Counted from the stretch's first letter, positions 24,116 through 36,867 are shown. The stretch: 64,000 bases of DNA from Ustulina deusta (GCA_023159155.1 JAJNNX010000030.1:124001-188000); one strand, 5' to 3'. Program-made: numbers and translations. The notes: generated by a model not told the origin, from the letters alone.

Positions 24116-27100
24116 AGGAGGCGCCCAGCGCCACCGTTCTGCTATGCTCATGACGACTTTGGCACTTGCATATTAAAGGGGGTGGTGTACACAAAATAGT
24201 AAAATCCTTAGAAAACAACCTACCGGATGAGACATGGTGTTGCAATAGGACAAGCCAAATCCATCCCAGGTATGGAGCCCAAAAAATTAAGAAACCGATT
24301 CTATTCACAACAGTCTTGTCTGAAGCCGCTGTCTCATGATTGTCTTTTGTGGTACTTACTACAGAACCGACCTTGATATGCACAAACCTCGTCTTGTGTC
24401 GCAGAGGTCAGAACAGGCCGTCCATTCGCTCTAAGCCGCGGCGGCTAGTGACGTTGACGAGCTGACGATGGTAGGTAATATACATATCAGAATCAATACT
24501 ACCTAGTCCACATGCAGTATAGTCCTGAATATGTATCTATGTACCTTTGTACCGTTTATAGATCCTGGTCACGATGAGGCAAGGGATGTGAGGTACGTAT
24601 TCCATGTCCACTGCAGAGCCCCGGTTCCTGGTGATGCCCTTGCTGACCCTTGCCACTGTGAGCACAGAGTCGTACATAGTGTAGGTATAGCTTGCAGCCC
24701 TGCGCGACCTACCAATACTAGGTAGCCCTAGCAAAGTGGGGGACCAGGTTTGCCCCACTGAAATGTGCGCGCGCCACTTAAGCATGCATGGGGCAACAGG
24801 GATTCTTTTCCTTTGAGTTTGTTTCCTTTAAAACACTCTTCTTTTTTTTTTGAAGAAAATATGTGGGTCCAATGGGACCGATTCCAAGCCCAGCTCCTTA
24901 TGCGTATTCCAGCCCTTGCAAATGGTTGGGTACCTACTGAGCCAGGTCATACTGCACACTACTTTTGGCACCCTCATTTTTGTTATTTCATCTCTTACTG
25001 TGATTTACCATCTTGTTTCCTTGCGCAGCCCCACCCCAGTCTTTCTGGAACATGCTTCATAGTGGTCATGGTATACATACACTAGTGTACCTCGGTAGAC
25101 CACACCACTACTACCCTGGGTTCTGCACTGGCAAGGGCCTTGTTGACAACTGACTTTGTAGTGTGAAATACCCACTATTTTGTTCTCTCGTCTTTCTTGT
25201 TCAGGAGTCTACAAGGTAGAAATCATGTGGGATCGGTGATTGCACGTGCTGTTGTATCATCACGGTTGTTATTGATAGTAGTAGAATACCTACTAGTACG
25301 CTACCTATCTATCATATGATTCATACCTACCTATTACATAGTACCTCTACCTCCCCTAAGCTGCTGATACCTACACCTGTAACCTTCCTCGTGTCTTTGT
25401 TTCGGCCACGATCGAACACTTGCTCGAAATGATGCGGCTACTACCTACCACCCAAAGTATCTAGGTACCACTTACACATACGTGTATATGGTACCTTATC
25501 CTTTGGCCGACCCTGCAAATGCACGCGTTGACCGACAACTCGGCCGCCCCCCTCATCCCTCCATCTAGGCGCTTTAGTGCAGACACTTTCCTTTCTCGCA
25601 TACACTCCGTACCCTCCAATTCGATTTGAACTCTCCTGTAATCCAGAACACTGCAACACATCTGATATGTAAGTACCTCGACCCACCATTTCGCCTGCTG
25701 TGTAAATGCCAACATGGAACGATCAATCAAGCCCCATGCCTGTCACGCTATCAGCTCGGTGCGCAGCAGCATAATTTTAAATACTTAAGGTAGGCTTGCG
25801 TCACATGTCGAGGTTGTTTTGTTTAGTTGTCCCGGCCCTCTCCTGTCTGATCCTCTCCTGTGAATCAGATGGCAGCTAAAAATTATCACTTGGCATGGAT
25901 CTGGATTCCTGAACCCTTAGTTCTTCTCATCCTAAGCAGTGTTCTCCGCTCGATCGTCATTACACTACACTACACTACAGTAGTGGGGTGTAGAGGCATT
26001 GGTCTTTCGACTATCGAGAGTTTCTAGTAGTAGGTACTTGGTATATGCCACCTAGTGTACACTGCAGAATATCTTTGTTCACAGGTATCATCTGCCAAGC
26101 ACTCAGAGTCAGTTGCAATACTTTGCGGGGATATGCGAAAATGCATATCTATGACACCCATGCGACCTACCTACTAGTAGTAGGTTCTCTCCCTGCGGTT
26201 TTCATATGTGTTAGATTGAGCATTCCCTTTCTGTACTATAAGTTCGGTGTTTCTAATGCCGCCATTGGAACCCCGCGCCCTGCCGCGCCCCCTCCACGCT
26301 CTCGAGCCAATGAGCAGCTTCGATTCATAAACGCAAGCCAAGCAAAACTTTAACGCCAACTACACTACTGCGTAGACAAAGATACTATGAACCCTGTTTG
26401 CAGACAACCCCGGCGGGGTCTATGTCTCTGTATTCGCGGTTTAATAGCATGCAGTTCGAGCTTTTTACTCGACAGTATCGCCACATCTTCAAAGAGAAAC
26501 AGTTTTTCGGGAACAACTGACAATTTGGTATGAACTCGCATTAATTCTATATATCCTGTCCTTGGGACATAATAACCAACAGGGATTCAGACGGTCTTTG
26601 CGTCGTTGTCTTGGTCTTCTCCCTGCCGAGGCTTCTGCTATCCCTGTGGGCAATTATACCATCTAGTATAGGTCGCATCATGAAGCACCTTGCAAGGTCT
26701 AGCGCACGGTCAGCATCAAGCAGCAAGGCGGTCGGCGTCACTAGATCTTCATGATGGAGATACGACGTCCTCCTTTTCCAAGGCTTTCTAGCCTATCACC
26801 CACTCGGAAGGAGGGTCGTACGGATGCCCGAGAAGAATAGGCTCTAAGTGACTCGAGGCTCGCTCGCCCGAGGTACATCGTGATATCCGGGTCCACGTGG
26901 CTCATTTTCGTACGCATCCAATGCAGACTACTTACCAACCTGTGGACATGTGGGTTGAAAAGTCAGTGCGTCTAATGAGAAGAGAAACCGGGGCGCCTCT
27001 CGAGCACAAGCCAATTAGGTATTTGTATACCTACTAAATGATGACACCCTGGTGTAGTGCAGGTGGACGACACTCCCCCGCCACCACATAAACTTGAGAT

Positions 27101-28135
27101 TTAATACAGCATACGGGATCCCGTACTGCACTGCCGACCGCCAAGCCAGAGGGTAGGAACACCTAACTGCAGGCAAGCTAGTACCTACTAGTAGATGGAC
27201 CGTGTGCCGCAGCAGTCAAGCTGATCCTGTAGGTATTCCCAATCTCCGAGGCGGGACTTGGGCGAAATGCAACAATCCTGAGGCAGGTAACCTTGGTGTG
27301 AATTGGGATGTCGGTTAGGCTTTCAGCAGGCAAGCTGTGCCACTTTTATTAGCATAGCATACCTACTATGGATCAACTCCCTACCTGAGTTCACTTAGCA
27401 TATCCCGAGGTACCACACATAGGTAGTTGTTACTGTAGTGTGGGTTCGGCTGGGTGATCAGGAGTGTATTATTGCGGTAGGAATCTTAACCTCGCTGCAA
27501 ACTCGCTGATCAGTACTGTAGTGTGCAGTACAGTGCATGCACTACGCTAGTATCGGTGTTGTGGACGTATTGGTAATGCAATCTAGCGATTCCAGAATGA
27601 GAAAATGTCAACTGCAGACTCTGCCTTTTAGTGGTGCACTACATGTAGTTAGGGAGACGACCACATTATCACCTACCTAGTACCTAGGTAATTGCCTATA
27701 CTAGTATGCCGTGCCAACAGGTAGGTATACACTAGCTAGGACAAAATTGTCGTGCACTTTAAGTGAGGTACATTCAAATGGCGCATTTCCCAGCTTGAGA
27801 ATGTGGTACTGTTTTGTGGGCCATCTAGTGTAGTGTGGCAACAATTCACTCGGTAGCCTCATGGCGATTCGTGGGGCAACCCAACAACATGTTCATCCAC
27901 CACCACTTCATCCAGCCGGCCTTGTCACGCAGGAGGAGGGGGTCCCACGCTAAATTAACGAGAACCGGAGCCTGAGTGACGGGGAGAAAAAAAGGACACA
28001 CAAAATAGACTACACTCGGATAGCAATTACACCATCGGCCCCCCCGGTTCTCGCGTTTTGAGTTTCGAATTCCGAATCTCGACACTGGCCTCATCCACCG
28101 CCATCAAATCTTAACGTCCCATCGCGGACAAAACC
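24116..28135. other. 4-kb intergenic region
   Basis: No gene found between the disordered-protein gene and Las1. It carries several TAGTGTAGT/ACTACACTA copies (25964, 25969, 26359, 27826), a TACACTAGTGTA palindrome at 25078-25089 and a TACCTAGGTA palindrome at 27681-27690. The last 100 bases should contain the Las1 promoter, but no clear TATA box is visible. Confidence 0.5.
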
Positions 28136-29632
28136 ATGGTTCAGTATATCCACACGCCCTGGCGGGACGAGGAAGAGCTATTACGAGTCCGTCAGCAATT
28201 TTATCCCTCCTCGTCACCATCACCACCATCCGCCCACGCCAGCGCTAACGCCAGGTCTAACACCGCTCCAGCAGTCCGTCACAGTCACAATCGCAATAGT
28301 AAGTCGTGGAATCCCAACGCCGACACTGCCCGTCGCCGCTGCCCTATCCGTTCTGAGCCAGAGCTGTGACGAGACTCCCCGGCTGACGATCCCCGAGGAG
28401 ATGAGGATGCCGACGAGACGCACGCTGAGGATGCCGAGAGGCGGCAGCAACAAGCCGTCTCGCGTGTCGCTATGTGGATGCAACGCGGCGGTTGCCCCCA
28501 CTTGGTTGAGTCGACCGCCCTCTTGACAGCTGCTGTCCTCAGCGATCTGCACGAGTCCAGGACCAAGGCTAACTCGTCTTCCTACGCTATCCGAGCCGCC
28601 TACTCGGCTGCGTTTAGTCGGTGTGTTCATTCCATTATTAACTTTTTTTTTCTCCTTCCCCCTCCTTCCATAGCCCCGAACCCCCCAGCTTGTTCGCTTT
28701 CATTGCGAACTTCCTTCTCCTTCCTTTCGTGGACCGGTTCCTAGTTATTTACTCCAGTCATGACATGTATCTGGAAAATGGCGTCCGACATTCTTCAGCA
28801 CAGTGCTCTGAGCGAGAAATAGTTAGCTAGCTACCCGACATATGAGTGACTCGCATATTTGATGTTACATTTTTGCTCCTGGAATGCCACTGTCGCGACC
28901 TGGATTTTCAATTCCGCTCTAGCTCAGCCCTCCGAGTTTAAGACATGGCCTGCTAATCGTATTCATCACAGCTTCGTCACTGGTTTACTAGATGGCCAGC
29001 AAGACAAGCTCCGCAAAATGAGCATGTATTCGATAGCAAAGACTATCGGTCTGCCAGCAACCTTCGTCGAGCTTAGACATCAAGCTACACACGAACAATT
29101 GCCCTCACTGTCGAAGCTGAGGTCTGCCGCTAATAACGCTCTCGCGTGGATCTGGGACTTCTACTGGAAGGACCTTGCCCCAGTAAACAGTGGGAATCCG
29201 AGTGAAGGTGGCCATTCAGACCCACGGAGGAACCTGCTTCTAAGATACTTAGGTGAGCAGGACGAGACCGTGAAAGCGGACTTTCAAAAACAGTTGAAAT
29301 CGTGGGATGATATGTCTCTCCTACGGACACTTGCAGACATCACGGAATCTTCAGAGGAACCGCAAGTCATATTACGAGCTCTCCAGCTTTCCCGCACAAT
29401 ACTGAGCGGCGGTTTTGGGCTGCCGTTAACAGCAGCATCAGGGGCTCCTCGAAAGACAAAGGACTTGGAGGCTATTCGAGTTGAGCTCCAAACGTTGAAC
29501 GAAGAGCTTGAAGATACTCAAATACAGCGCGCAGATCAGCCGACCGAGGTGTCCAGCGAGGCAGTGAGTCAGTCAGCAGGCTGGACTCGATATCAAGGCA
29601 CATGGACACCAAAACCTATAGGAATAGTGTAG
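28136..29632 (+). CDS. LAS1: Las1-type ribosome biogenesis endonuclease subunit
   Basis: Las1 is the HEPN-fold endoribonuclease that, with the kinase Grc3, cuts and processes ITS2 of pre-rRNA in the nucleolus. My model has three exons: 28136-28298, 28398-28620 and 28972-29632 (348 residues). Family signatures in order are [20 protein letters not shown] at the start, then [20 protein letters not shown], then [31 protein letters not shown] (containing the catalytic RHxxxH) and [10 protein letters not shown]. The C terminus ends WTPKPIGIV, as in other fungal Las1 proteins. Exons 1 and 2 lie in the same frame, separated by one TGA at 28367-28369, which an intron from GTAAGT at 28299 removes. Two acceptors fit (28373 or 28397); both end in GAG, which is unusual. 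The second intron is long (351 nt) and contains a T/C-rich run. Identity is firm; exon 1-2 splicing is uncertain. Confidence 0.85.
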
Positions 29633-30220
29633 CCATTAGAAGTTCCATAGTTACAGATAGTAGCCAAGGCCCACGCAACGAGAATCATCTGCTTTTGGTC
29701 CATCTTACTAAATTCGAAAATTTAGTGACGTCTTGAACCGTTTGTTTGATACCCAGTCACTGTATGAGTAGGCGTGATATTCATTCGTAATGACCCGTAA
29801 GGAAGGCATAATCCCAAGGCACCAGCAGCAGTATAGTGAAAACGAGAATCTATTCAATGTCTGTATTACCCGGAGCACAGATGGTTCACGTGGTATTGAA
29901 CTGACATGGTCTAGACTAGAAAGTCTCTCTACCAACCTCCACGGCTTTATTGTTGCCAACAAATCCCCAGGCACTCTCTATTGAAAGATGACGTAGGCCA
30001 GCTGGCGGCTACTGACGAGTGCCCCTGCTCACGGCCCGTACCGAACAGGCGACGTCATCATGATAAAAAAGCTCCTCATAGCTCTGATAGGTAATCCCCA
30101 TAGCTGTATCAGCGTGTAATTCCAGCAACGCCATTTGTCAGCGGGCAACAGGCGTGGAATAATAACAGGCACAGCTTGAAGCCGAAGAGGGGCCCAGACA
30201 ACCACCACGCTTCTTTCCTC
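29633..30220. other. Spacer between Las1 and glyoxalase II
   Basis: This 588-base stretch between two genes on the same strand has no coding signal I can support. It should contain the Las1 3' end and the glyoxalase promoter. Confidence 0.5.
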
Positions 30221-31892
30221 ATGAATATCTTCACGAGAGCGACTTCAAGGTCACTAGCTTTCAAGGCCACGAAATTGAGATCATCGAGTGCAACTGTGAG
30301 TTCACCAACCCGTCACCCGGCTAGGTCGGGAACGTGTGATTGGGCGGGCGAGATGATGTGGGAAGGGAGAGCAAAGGAGTAGCGCTGGGGAGGGGCGGAA
30401 TGACATCTTTGGGTTGTCCCTCCAGGTCCTCGATCATCCAGCGACTGACGAGGTATTCTTGGTTCTCTAGCTCGCATTGTCACGCGCTATGCATATCCAG
30501 TCGATTCCTATGTGTAAGTGCATACATCCACTCAGAATGGGTGAATGAACTACTCTTCGGTCTCCCGCAGATTCTTGGTGGGGCGTTGGCGAGGACAAAC
30601 GTTAGGATGCGCGGATGTATTCCAAGTACTGGAATATTACATCCAAACTAACGATGGCATCGTGCAGGGACGGGGACGAGTGATAACTATGCGTATCTCG
30701 TCGTTGATGATAAGTCCAGAGATGCCGTGATTATCGACCCCGCAAATCCCGACGAGTAAGTAGCCGAGTACTCATCACCTTGGCTACAACCACTACGCCC
30801 TCTCGTTCACATGATGGGTTTGGCAAAATGTGGGCTATTCCTTGCGCTTGACTGACATATCTTCATAGAGTTGCTCCTATCTTGAAGGAGGCTACCCAGG
30901 CTGGCAAGATCAACCTCACAGCCATCGTCAACACACACCAGTAAGCTTTTGCCATGCTGTCTTCCCCCTTGTTTGGTATCTTTTACTGATGCTTCCCGCA
31001 GTCACTGGGACCATGCTGGCGGCAACAAGAAGCTGTTGGCTGAGCTCGGACTATCTAATCTTCCTATTATCGGTGGCAGTAATTGTGAGGCTGTCACGAA
31101 GACACCTCCGAATGGCGAGCCCTGGAGCATTGGAAGCATCGCTGTGAAAGGGCTCTATACGCCGTGCCACACTCAAGACAGCATCTGTTGGTTTATGCAA
31201 GATGGCGACGACAAAGTTGTCTTCACTGGAGATACACTGTTCCACGGTGGTGAGTCTGTGTTTCACCTTAGCCACCGCGAGGAGACCGAAAGTGATGGCA
31301 GAAATACAAGATAACCGTCACTAAACCACGGAATTTCCAGGTTGCGGAAGGTTCTTCGAGGGCAATGCTGAAGAAATGAACATCGCCCTGAACAAGACTC
31401 TTGCCTCTCTACCGGATGACACCAAGGTTTACGTGAGTTTACGCCTTGTCATTCCTATCCCTCTGTGTACCGGATTGCAAGTCCATATATCTATTCCATG
31501 CTGACTAGATGGGCAATGTAGCCTGGGCATGAATACACAAAGGCGAATGTCAAGTTTGGCATTTCGGTGCTTCAGAATGCGGCGATTCAAAAGCTACAAT
31601 CGTTCGCTGAAAACAACAAGGAGACGCAGGGAAAATTCACGATTGGTGATGAAAAGGCATGCAACGCCAACCAGCCCTTTCAAATAACATGCAAGCTAAC
31701 TTCTCATCTAGCAACACAACGTATTCATGAGAGTTGAGGTAATTTCCCCGGTTGTTACAAAAAGCTAGCCTTTAGGAACGATGCAGCTGATGATACTCTT
31801 TATAGGATCCTGAGATCCAGAAGGCCACTGGCAAGACGGACCCCATCGAGGTGATGGCTGCACTACGAGAGATGAAGAACAACTTCAAGTGA
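30221..31892 (+). CDS. GLO2: Glyoxalase II (hydroxyacylglutathione hydrolase), probably mitochondrial
   Basis: The enzyme hydrolyses S-D-lactoylglutathione to D-lactate and glutathione, the second step of methylglyoxal detoxification. Nine exons: 30221-30295, 30471-30513, 30668-30755, 30869-30940, 31002-31249, 31341-31432, 31522-31656, 31712-31738 and 31806-31892 (288 residues). The metal site THHHWDH lies at residues 91-97 (THxHxDH), followed by FTGDTLFHGGCGRFFEG and YPGHEYT, all diagnostic of the metallo-beta-lactamase fold. The C-terminal glutathione-binding segment has HNVFMR and ends REMKNNFK. Exon 1 (MNIFTRATSRSLAFKATK) is basic, hydroxylated and free of acids, as in a mitochondrial presequence. 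An internal ATG at 30489 (MHIQSIPMW) is the start used by cytosolic forms. Intron 7 (31657-31711) appears to be GC-AG. Identity is very secure; the leader exon is inferred. Confidence 0.9.
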
Positions 31893-34167
31893 GTAAGTGT
31901 AACACGGAGATCTTTCGTTCGTTGCACATCGGCTTATTTACTTGGAGGGCACCTATCGAGAGCAAAATCTAGGTATGAAAAGGAAGCACCACATCTAGCA
32001 CAATAAGTAAAGAAGATTTTCTGTATATGAATCAACGCATACAGTTTCTACTTTAGTGCATCTAAGATGAACTGCCACCGTAAAATAGCGTGTATCAAAG
32101 CTAGGTAGTACACACCATCTACTTGACCTTGGGATTTCCTCGTAAACTCCACGTTCATGATGCAACGCACAAGTTTGATTCGGCCCACCGATCTCACCCT
32201 ATCCGGCATAACTCATATATCACAGAAAAGCGTTTTAGGTCTCATATTATACTAACCTGTAGGTACCCTGTAGGGCACCATCTCGGCCCCTCCTTTCCAT
32301 CTTTTTATCGTGGGTAACTGTCATGCCCTCCCCCATCATGAAGCGAACTAGTGACATGTTTGTCTGATCTAAATGTGACGTTGCCAGAACCTACCGTGAG
32401 ACATTCCCATATTTAGGTAATGTCTCATGGAGACGTAGTCGCCACACCGACATTGTCACAGTTCTAAAGGTTGACAATATTACCACCTTACCGAAGGATT
32501 CGCTGGGATGTAAATTGTTGATCATAAAATGTTTGCTTCTGGGGATGTTTTAACGTAGGATGAATTGTTGAGGACTGCCCAGAGACTTGAGTCCATCGCT
32601 CCGAGAGTATCAGTTTACACGTCGAGAGGTTGGTTCATATGCAAGGGTATATGTCTTGTGTGAAGAACTTTGACTTGTTATATGATTCGGCCGTTGAAGG
32701 AACAAGATTATCAAATGTACAACCCAATGTACTCCTTGCTTTATGACTCGCTACGAGACATCAACGTAGCATTATTAATCACACATGGGCAAGACACCGA
32801 GGAGGGGTTTGGCGTGGGGACATCACAGCAGTAACACACTCACGAGACACGAAACACATGTAGTATATTCATACCAAGGTAATATATCATATAGCAGGCA
32901 AACAGATATCGCAGGGAAGAGTTACATCTCGGCATACAGCAAGCTACACAGAGTTGGTAGCACAATCTCGTCGTTTTTCGAGGTTCATGACGTATACGAC
33001 CTATCCCAAGTCACACAGGGTATTGTCCATCTAACGGAGCACCGAGTAACTACGTAAGTACAGCCAAGGTGGCCGTCGAGTGACAGCGATAGTAGGATAA
33101 CAAACATCAGAAGATCTAGCTACTCTTGATCCTAGACGGACTCCTCACCTGGCTATGGGCTGAAGTCTCTGACCTGGTATCCATCAACCACTAATCTGGT
33201 ATGTCACTTCGGTAGTGATGGTGATACACTTGATTACTTCTTCACCTTGTGTCTGCTGCCTACATAAATTACGTATCCTAATACCATACTCTCTATACGA
33301 GTGGCAAGCCTTATAGACTAGGCACGCGAATAACCGAATAATTGCCATCACGGCTTACTAGATGTATTCAAAACGCCTCTAGCTCGTCAAACTACGGCCA
33401 GGCTACGCACGCAGCAATGTTTCGCTCTGAAATACCAGGACTTGAGTTCCGGGACAGCTGCGCTTTTACAAGATCCTCGTGGAGCATATGCACGCATTAT
33501 ATCTCAGGTTTCCGAATGCGTTCTTCATTCGCCCTTAATTGTATATTAAGCAGCGGGATCTTATGCTATTGTGCACATCCCATATGTTTAAACGTTTTAC
33601 TAGTTATTTCCAGGTCATGTTAAGTGTTCTCGCCATCGGTCGAGAGCTTGAAATCAACATGCCGCAGCGTGGTGTCATTGTTTCTTCTGCCCAACATGTG
33701 TTCCACGGATTTAGCGGCCATGTCAATATATCTTATCCCCTACTGAAAAATGGAATCTTCGATTCGCAATGAGGTTCATATTTGAGGTTCCAAAATGGTC
33801 TCATGGGAACTAATGCCGTACTAGCAGCCTTAGGCCGCCGTATTCGCTAAGTTAAATACAATTGTTGAAATGCGCTTCTGCCTCACGTGTTATCCTATCG
33901 ACCAAGTAAACTTTCCTGATCTATGACAAACTAGCAAGATGTATATAATTTATATACTTTATGCTACCAGACGCGACCTGAATTCCATCGACAGTCCACG
34001 TACTGATTTATAGGGGGGGGCGGGATAGGAGGTGCTAGTGATCCGGTATCGGGAATGTCGGGAATATCTAACAACGCCGTCTCGGCTTTGGCCCCTCAGG
34101 CTGCCACACCTTCTAACTCATCTTCGATATATCGCCGACCGCATCGTGCACAGACGATAAAATAAAG
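31893..34167. other. 2.3-kb intergenic region
   Basis: No gene found between glyoxalase II and the Zn2Cys6 regulator, both on +. A short G-run (eight) lies near 34012-34020. Open frames around 33.3-33.8 kb have no recognisable content. Confidence 0.5.
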
Positions 34168-36440
34168 ATGCGGACAGCAGTAGCGTGCGAAAGGTAAGTT
34201 GTGGAGTTCTCAATTTTAAATCCTTTTCCGTGGCTGTTAGGTACTGATCGAGTCTCACTCAGGTGTCGGTATGCATAACCTCGCTTTTCCTAATGACAGC
34301 GATTCCCGACCGGCATACGCCACCACTAGGGTCATCGCTAATCCGATTATATGAAAGGAGGTCCAAGGTGAAATGCCATCATGCAGGCGAATCGCCTTGT
34401 CGTGGATGCCTGAGAAGCGGGAACTCGGATGTCTGTGTTCTCACGCCCACCGCTGTCGCTGTCTCTACCCCGAGGAAGAGGGCCGCCCCGCCGGCCCCTC
34501 GGAACACCAAGTCAGAGGCAAAGAAGCGCAATGCAGCGACTAAGGTAGCACCTATGACTGGCGAGCTCGCCAGTCACTTTGCGGGGGTAGACGCTAGTGT
34601 GTTCGCCCAAGCTTTCGCCATTCTCCGAGTCCAGTTTCCCGAGTGCGGGTTTCTTCACCCGTCTGACCTAGAGCGTGTATCCGGAGATGTGTCTGACGAT
34701 GACAAGTTGAGGCTCATCGCTATTCTTGCCGTCAGTTGCCGATATTTAGGGGAGACTGCTGATCTTCATCGAGCCGAGCATGTTGCGTTGTTGACTCGGG
34801 AGCTGCAGTGCCGAATTACGGCCCCGCCAAGTCTGAGTCTGATTCAGTGCTTCCTTGTTATGGCAGTCTACGAATGGGGAGAGGGCATTGGCTATCGTGC
34901 TTGGATGTATGCCGGCATTGCTGCTAGGATGGCGCAAGTCTATCGAGCTACCAAGACAAGTGAGCCAGACGCAAAAGCGACAACGAACAGCCCCGTCTTG
35001 TCAGAAGTAGAGATTAGAACCATGTGGACATATTTTGCGATAGACAAGTTGCTCAGCTGCGGTAGGCAGCGGCCGGCGATGATGAAGCCAGAGGATATCG
35101 AGGTTCGTATGCCACAGAGCGAGGAAGCTTTCGTCTTCGGAGCAGAACCGCGGGAGGCACTTAGCTTCGAGGATCTGATGAGGGATTCGTCCCTTCGTAA
35201 ACGGACTTCTAGCACTGGATTTCATTTTTGTATCCTTGGTGTGTATTAAACCCTCCCACGCCTAGTCCCTTAGTCTCCCTGTCTCATCTCATATGGTCTG
35301 GTAGGCCCTATGATGCCGAACTTGGAGATCTCGACTATCTAACATGTCTTTATCACGCAGTGAGGGGCCTTGATATATGGCACAAGATTCATAGCTGGAT
35401 AGTGGACGGAGGCAGAAAGCAACCGCGGATGACACAACCAGAACACTGCCCATGGAAACCGACGTCTCACTGGGCAAAGATGAAAGAGCAATTGGTAGTG
35501 TGGAGAGAAGATCAAGATCCGAGACTGAAGTATCCGGAAACCAAAGTCGCCACTCACGTTCATTTTCGGCAAGGGGAAGTCTTTGCTTACATCAACTTGC
35601 TTTATTACCTCTGGTTAGTTCTTTTCTATGCATAATCTGATGGCCAGTTCTAATAGACCTCGAAGTCTCATCTTCCTGCGCCGGGAATACATCCCTCTCC
35701 TGCCTATCGCTGAACGGGAGCCTCGGGGACCTATTGACCCGCCATTCTATTCAGAAGAGGCACCACCCGGGTGGTGGCGGCAGAATACCGACGAGCTCTT
35801 CGCAGCGGCAGCGCAGTTATCATACATCATGCGAGATCTCAACAATCTCGATATCGCACTGCACACGCCCTTCACGGGACTCTGTGTTTTTACATCGGCG
35901 TTGTTGAATAGATACGTCGTGACGTTCCCTCACATGCATCGCCTCGAGGAACGAGAGCTGCGGAGACAGCTGGCAGAGGAGAACCTGGCCGACCTCGAAA
36001 AGATTGCAAAGTTGTGGAGATTAGGAGAGGAGTGGGTGCAGGTCATCGGCGCGGCTCAGAATCTATACGACCGAGTGACCAGCAACTGCGCACAATCCAT
36101 CAGCCGCTGCCGATGCGAATACCCGGAGCTAGAGAAGTCGGTATACTACGCGCCCATCGGTGGCCTCTACGGCGATGGCCGCGACGACGCCAGCCGGCGC
36201 CCGGATACTCGGCTCAGGGTTCGCGAGGCTTCGCTGGGCCATCCTCACCGATGCTCGACGAGAGCTCCGGCGCAAGGCCGAGAAACGGAACAGGTGCAAG
36301 ACCAGCCATCTGATCAGCAGCCTGCGCCAGACGCCCTTGCTTGGCAGGACACCGGCATCACCGGCGACGACTGGCGACTTTGGTCCTTCTGGGATGATCC
36401 TCATCTTCTGTCTTGGGACACGTCGACCATCGGGCTCTGA
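34168..36440 (+). CDS. Zn2Cys6 transcription factor
   Basis: A fungal binuclear zinc-cluster regulator of 666 residues. Exons: 34168-34193, 34263-34268, 34358-35242, 35305-35613 and 35666-36440. The cluster sits at residues 7-37, starting CERCRRSKVKC, with spacing CX2CX6CX7CX2CX8C. Its second cysteine is supplied only by the 6-nt exon 34263-34268. A basic linker (TPRKRAAPPAPRNTKSEAKK) follows, then the fungal-specific regulatory domain (HPSDLERVSGD, RYLGETADLHRAEHVALL, IRTMWTYFAIDKLLSCGRQR). Further on come SLIFLRREYIPLLP and APPGWWRQNTDELF, and the tail ends LWSFWDDPHLLSWDTS. The last two splice acceptors (GTAG and GAAG) were chosen for frame and family fit; exon 3/4 is the least certain. 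It probably acts in the nucleus; its targets are unknown and no cluster surrounds it. Confidence 0.82.
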
Positions 36441-36867
36441 AACGCCCGCGTGCTTCACCGGCCAACACCAAACCAACCAACCACCTGCACGCAGCACATC
36501 GATCCCCACTGCATTGCTAGTAACAAAAGCATTGAATTCTCCCTCCTTGAAATTCGGACCTACTTACTTGACAAGCTTCCGGGGATGGCATAGTATCTAC
36601 CAACCATATGGTCGCGAGATGGCCGGCCGGCATCCGGGGACTATCTAGGTTAGCGTACATTTCGGGGAGGGTGGACCTGACAGAGGAGATGTTGCAGCTG
36701 GGCTGACGAAGGACCTGAGTACCTGCGTGAGTTAATTAAGCCGAGGTACCTAGCTGCTGCGAAAAATGCGCCGAGCATGACACCGCAAGAGCCAGCCCTC
36801 TTGGCCAATCAACAGCATGCAGCTCTCTTACTACACTATATGCGTATATGTACAGTACTATATATCT

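Larger units (their letters stand above)
14127..27834. repeat. Zone of dispersed TAGTGTAGT / ACTACACTA words
   Basis: Exact copies of the 9-mer on either strand begin at 14127, 16789, 16903, 17067 (minus), 17854, 18282 (minus), 22353, 25964 and 25969 (minus, overlapping), 26359 (minus) and 27826. Many one-mismatch relatives lie between them (CATAGTGTAG, CTAGTGTAC). I noticed no exact copy from 29 kb to the right end. By chance a given 9-mer is expected about 0.1 times on both strands in 14 kb. The copies are spread out, not tandem, except at 25961-25980 where a CACTA unit repeats about four times. Function is unknown. Confidence 0.65.
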
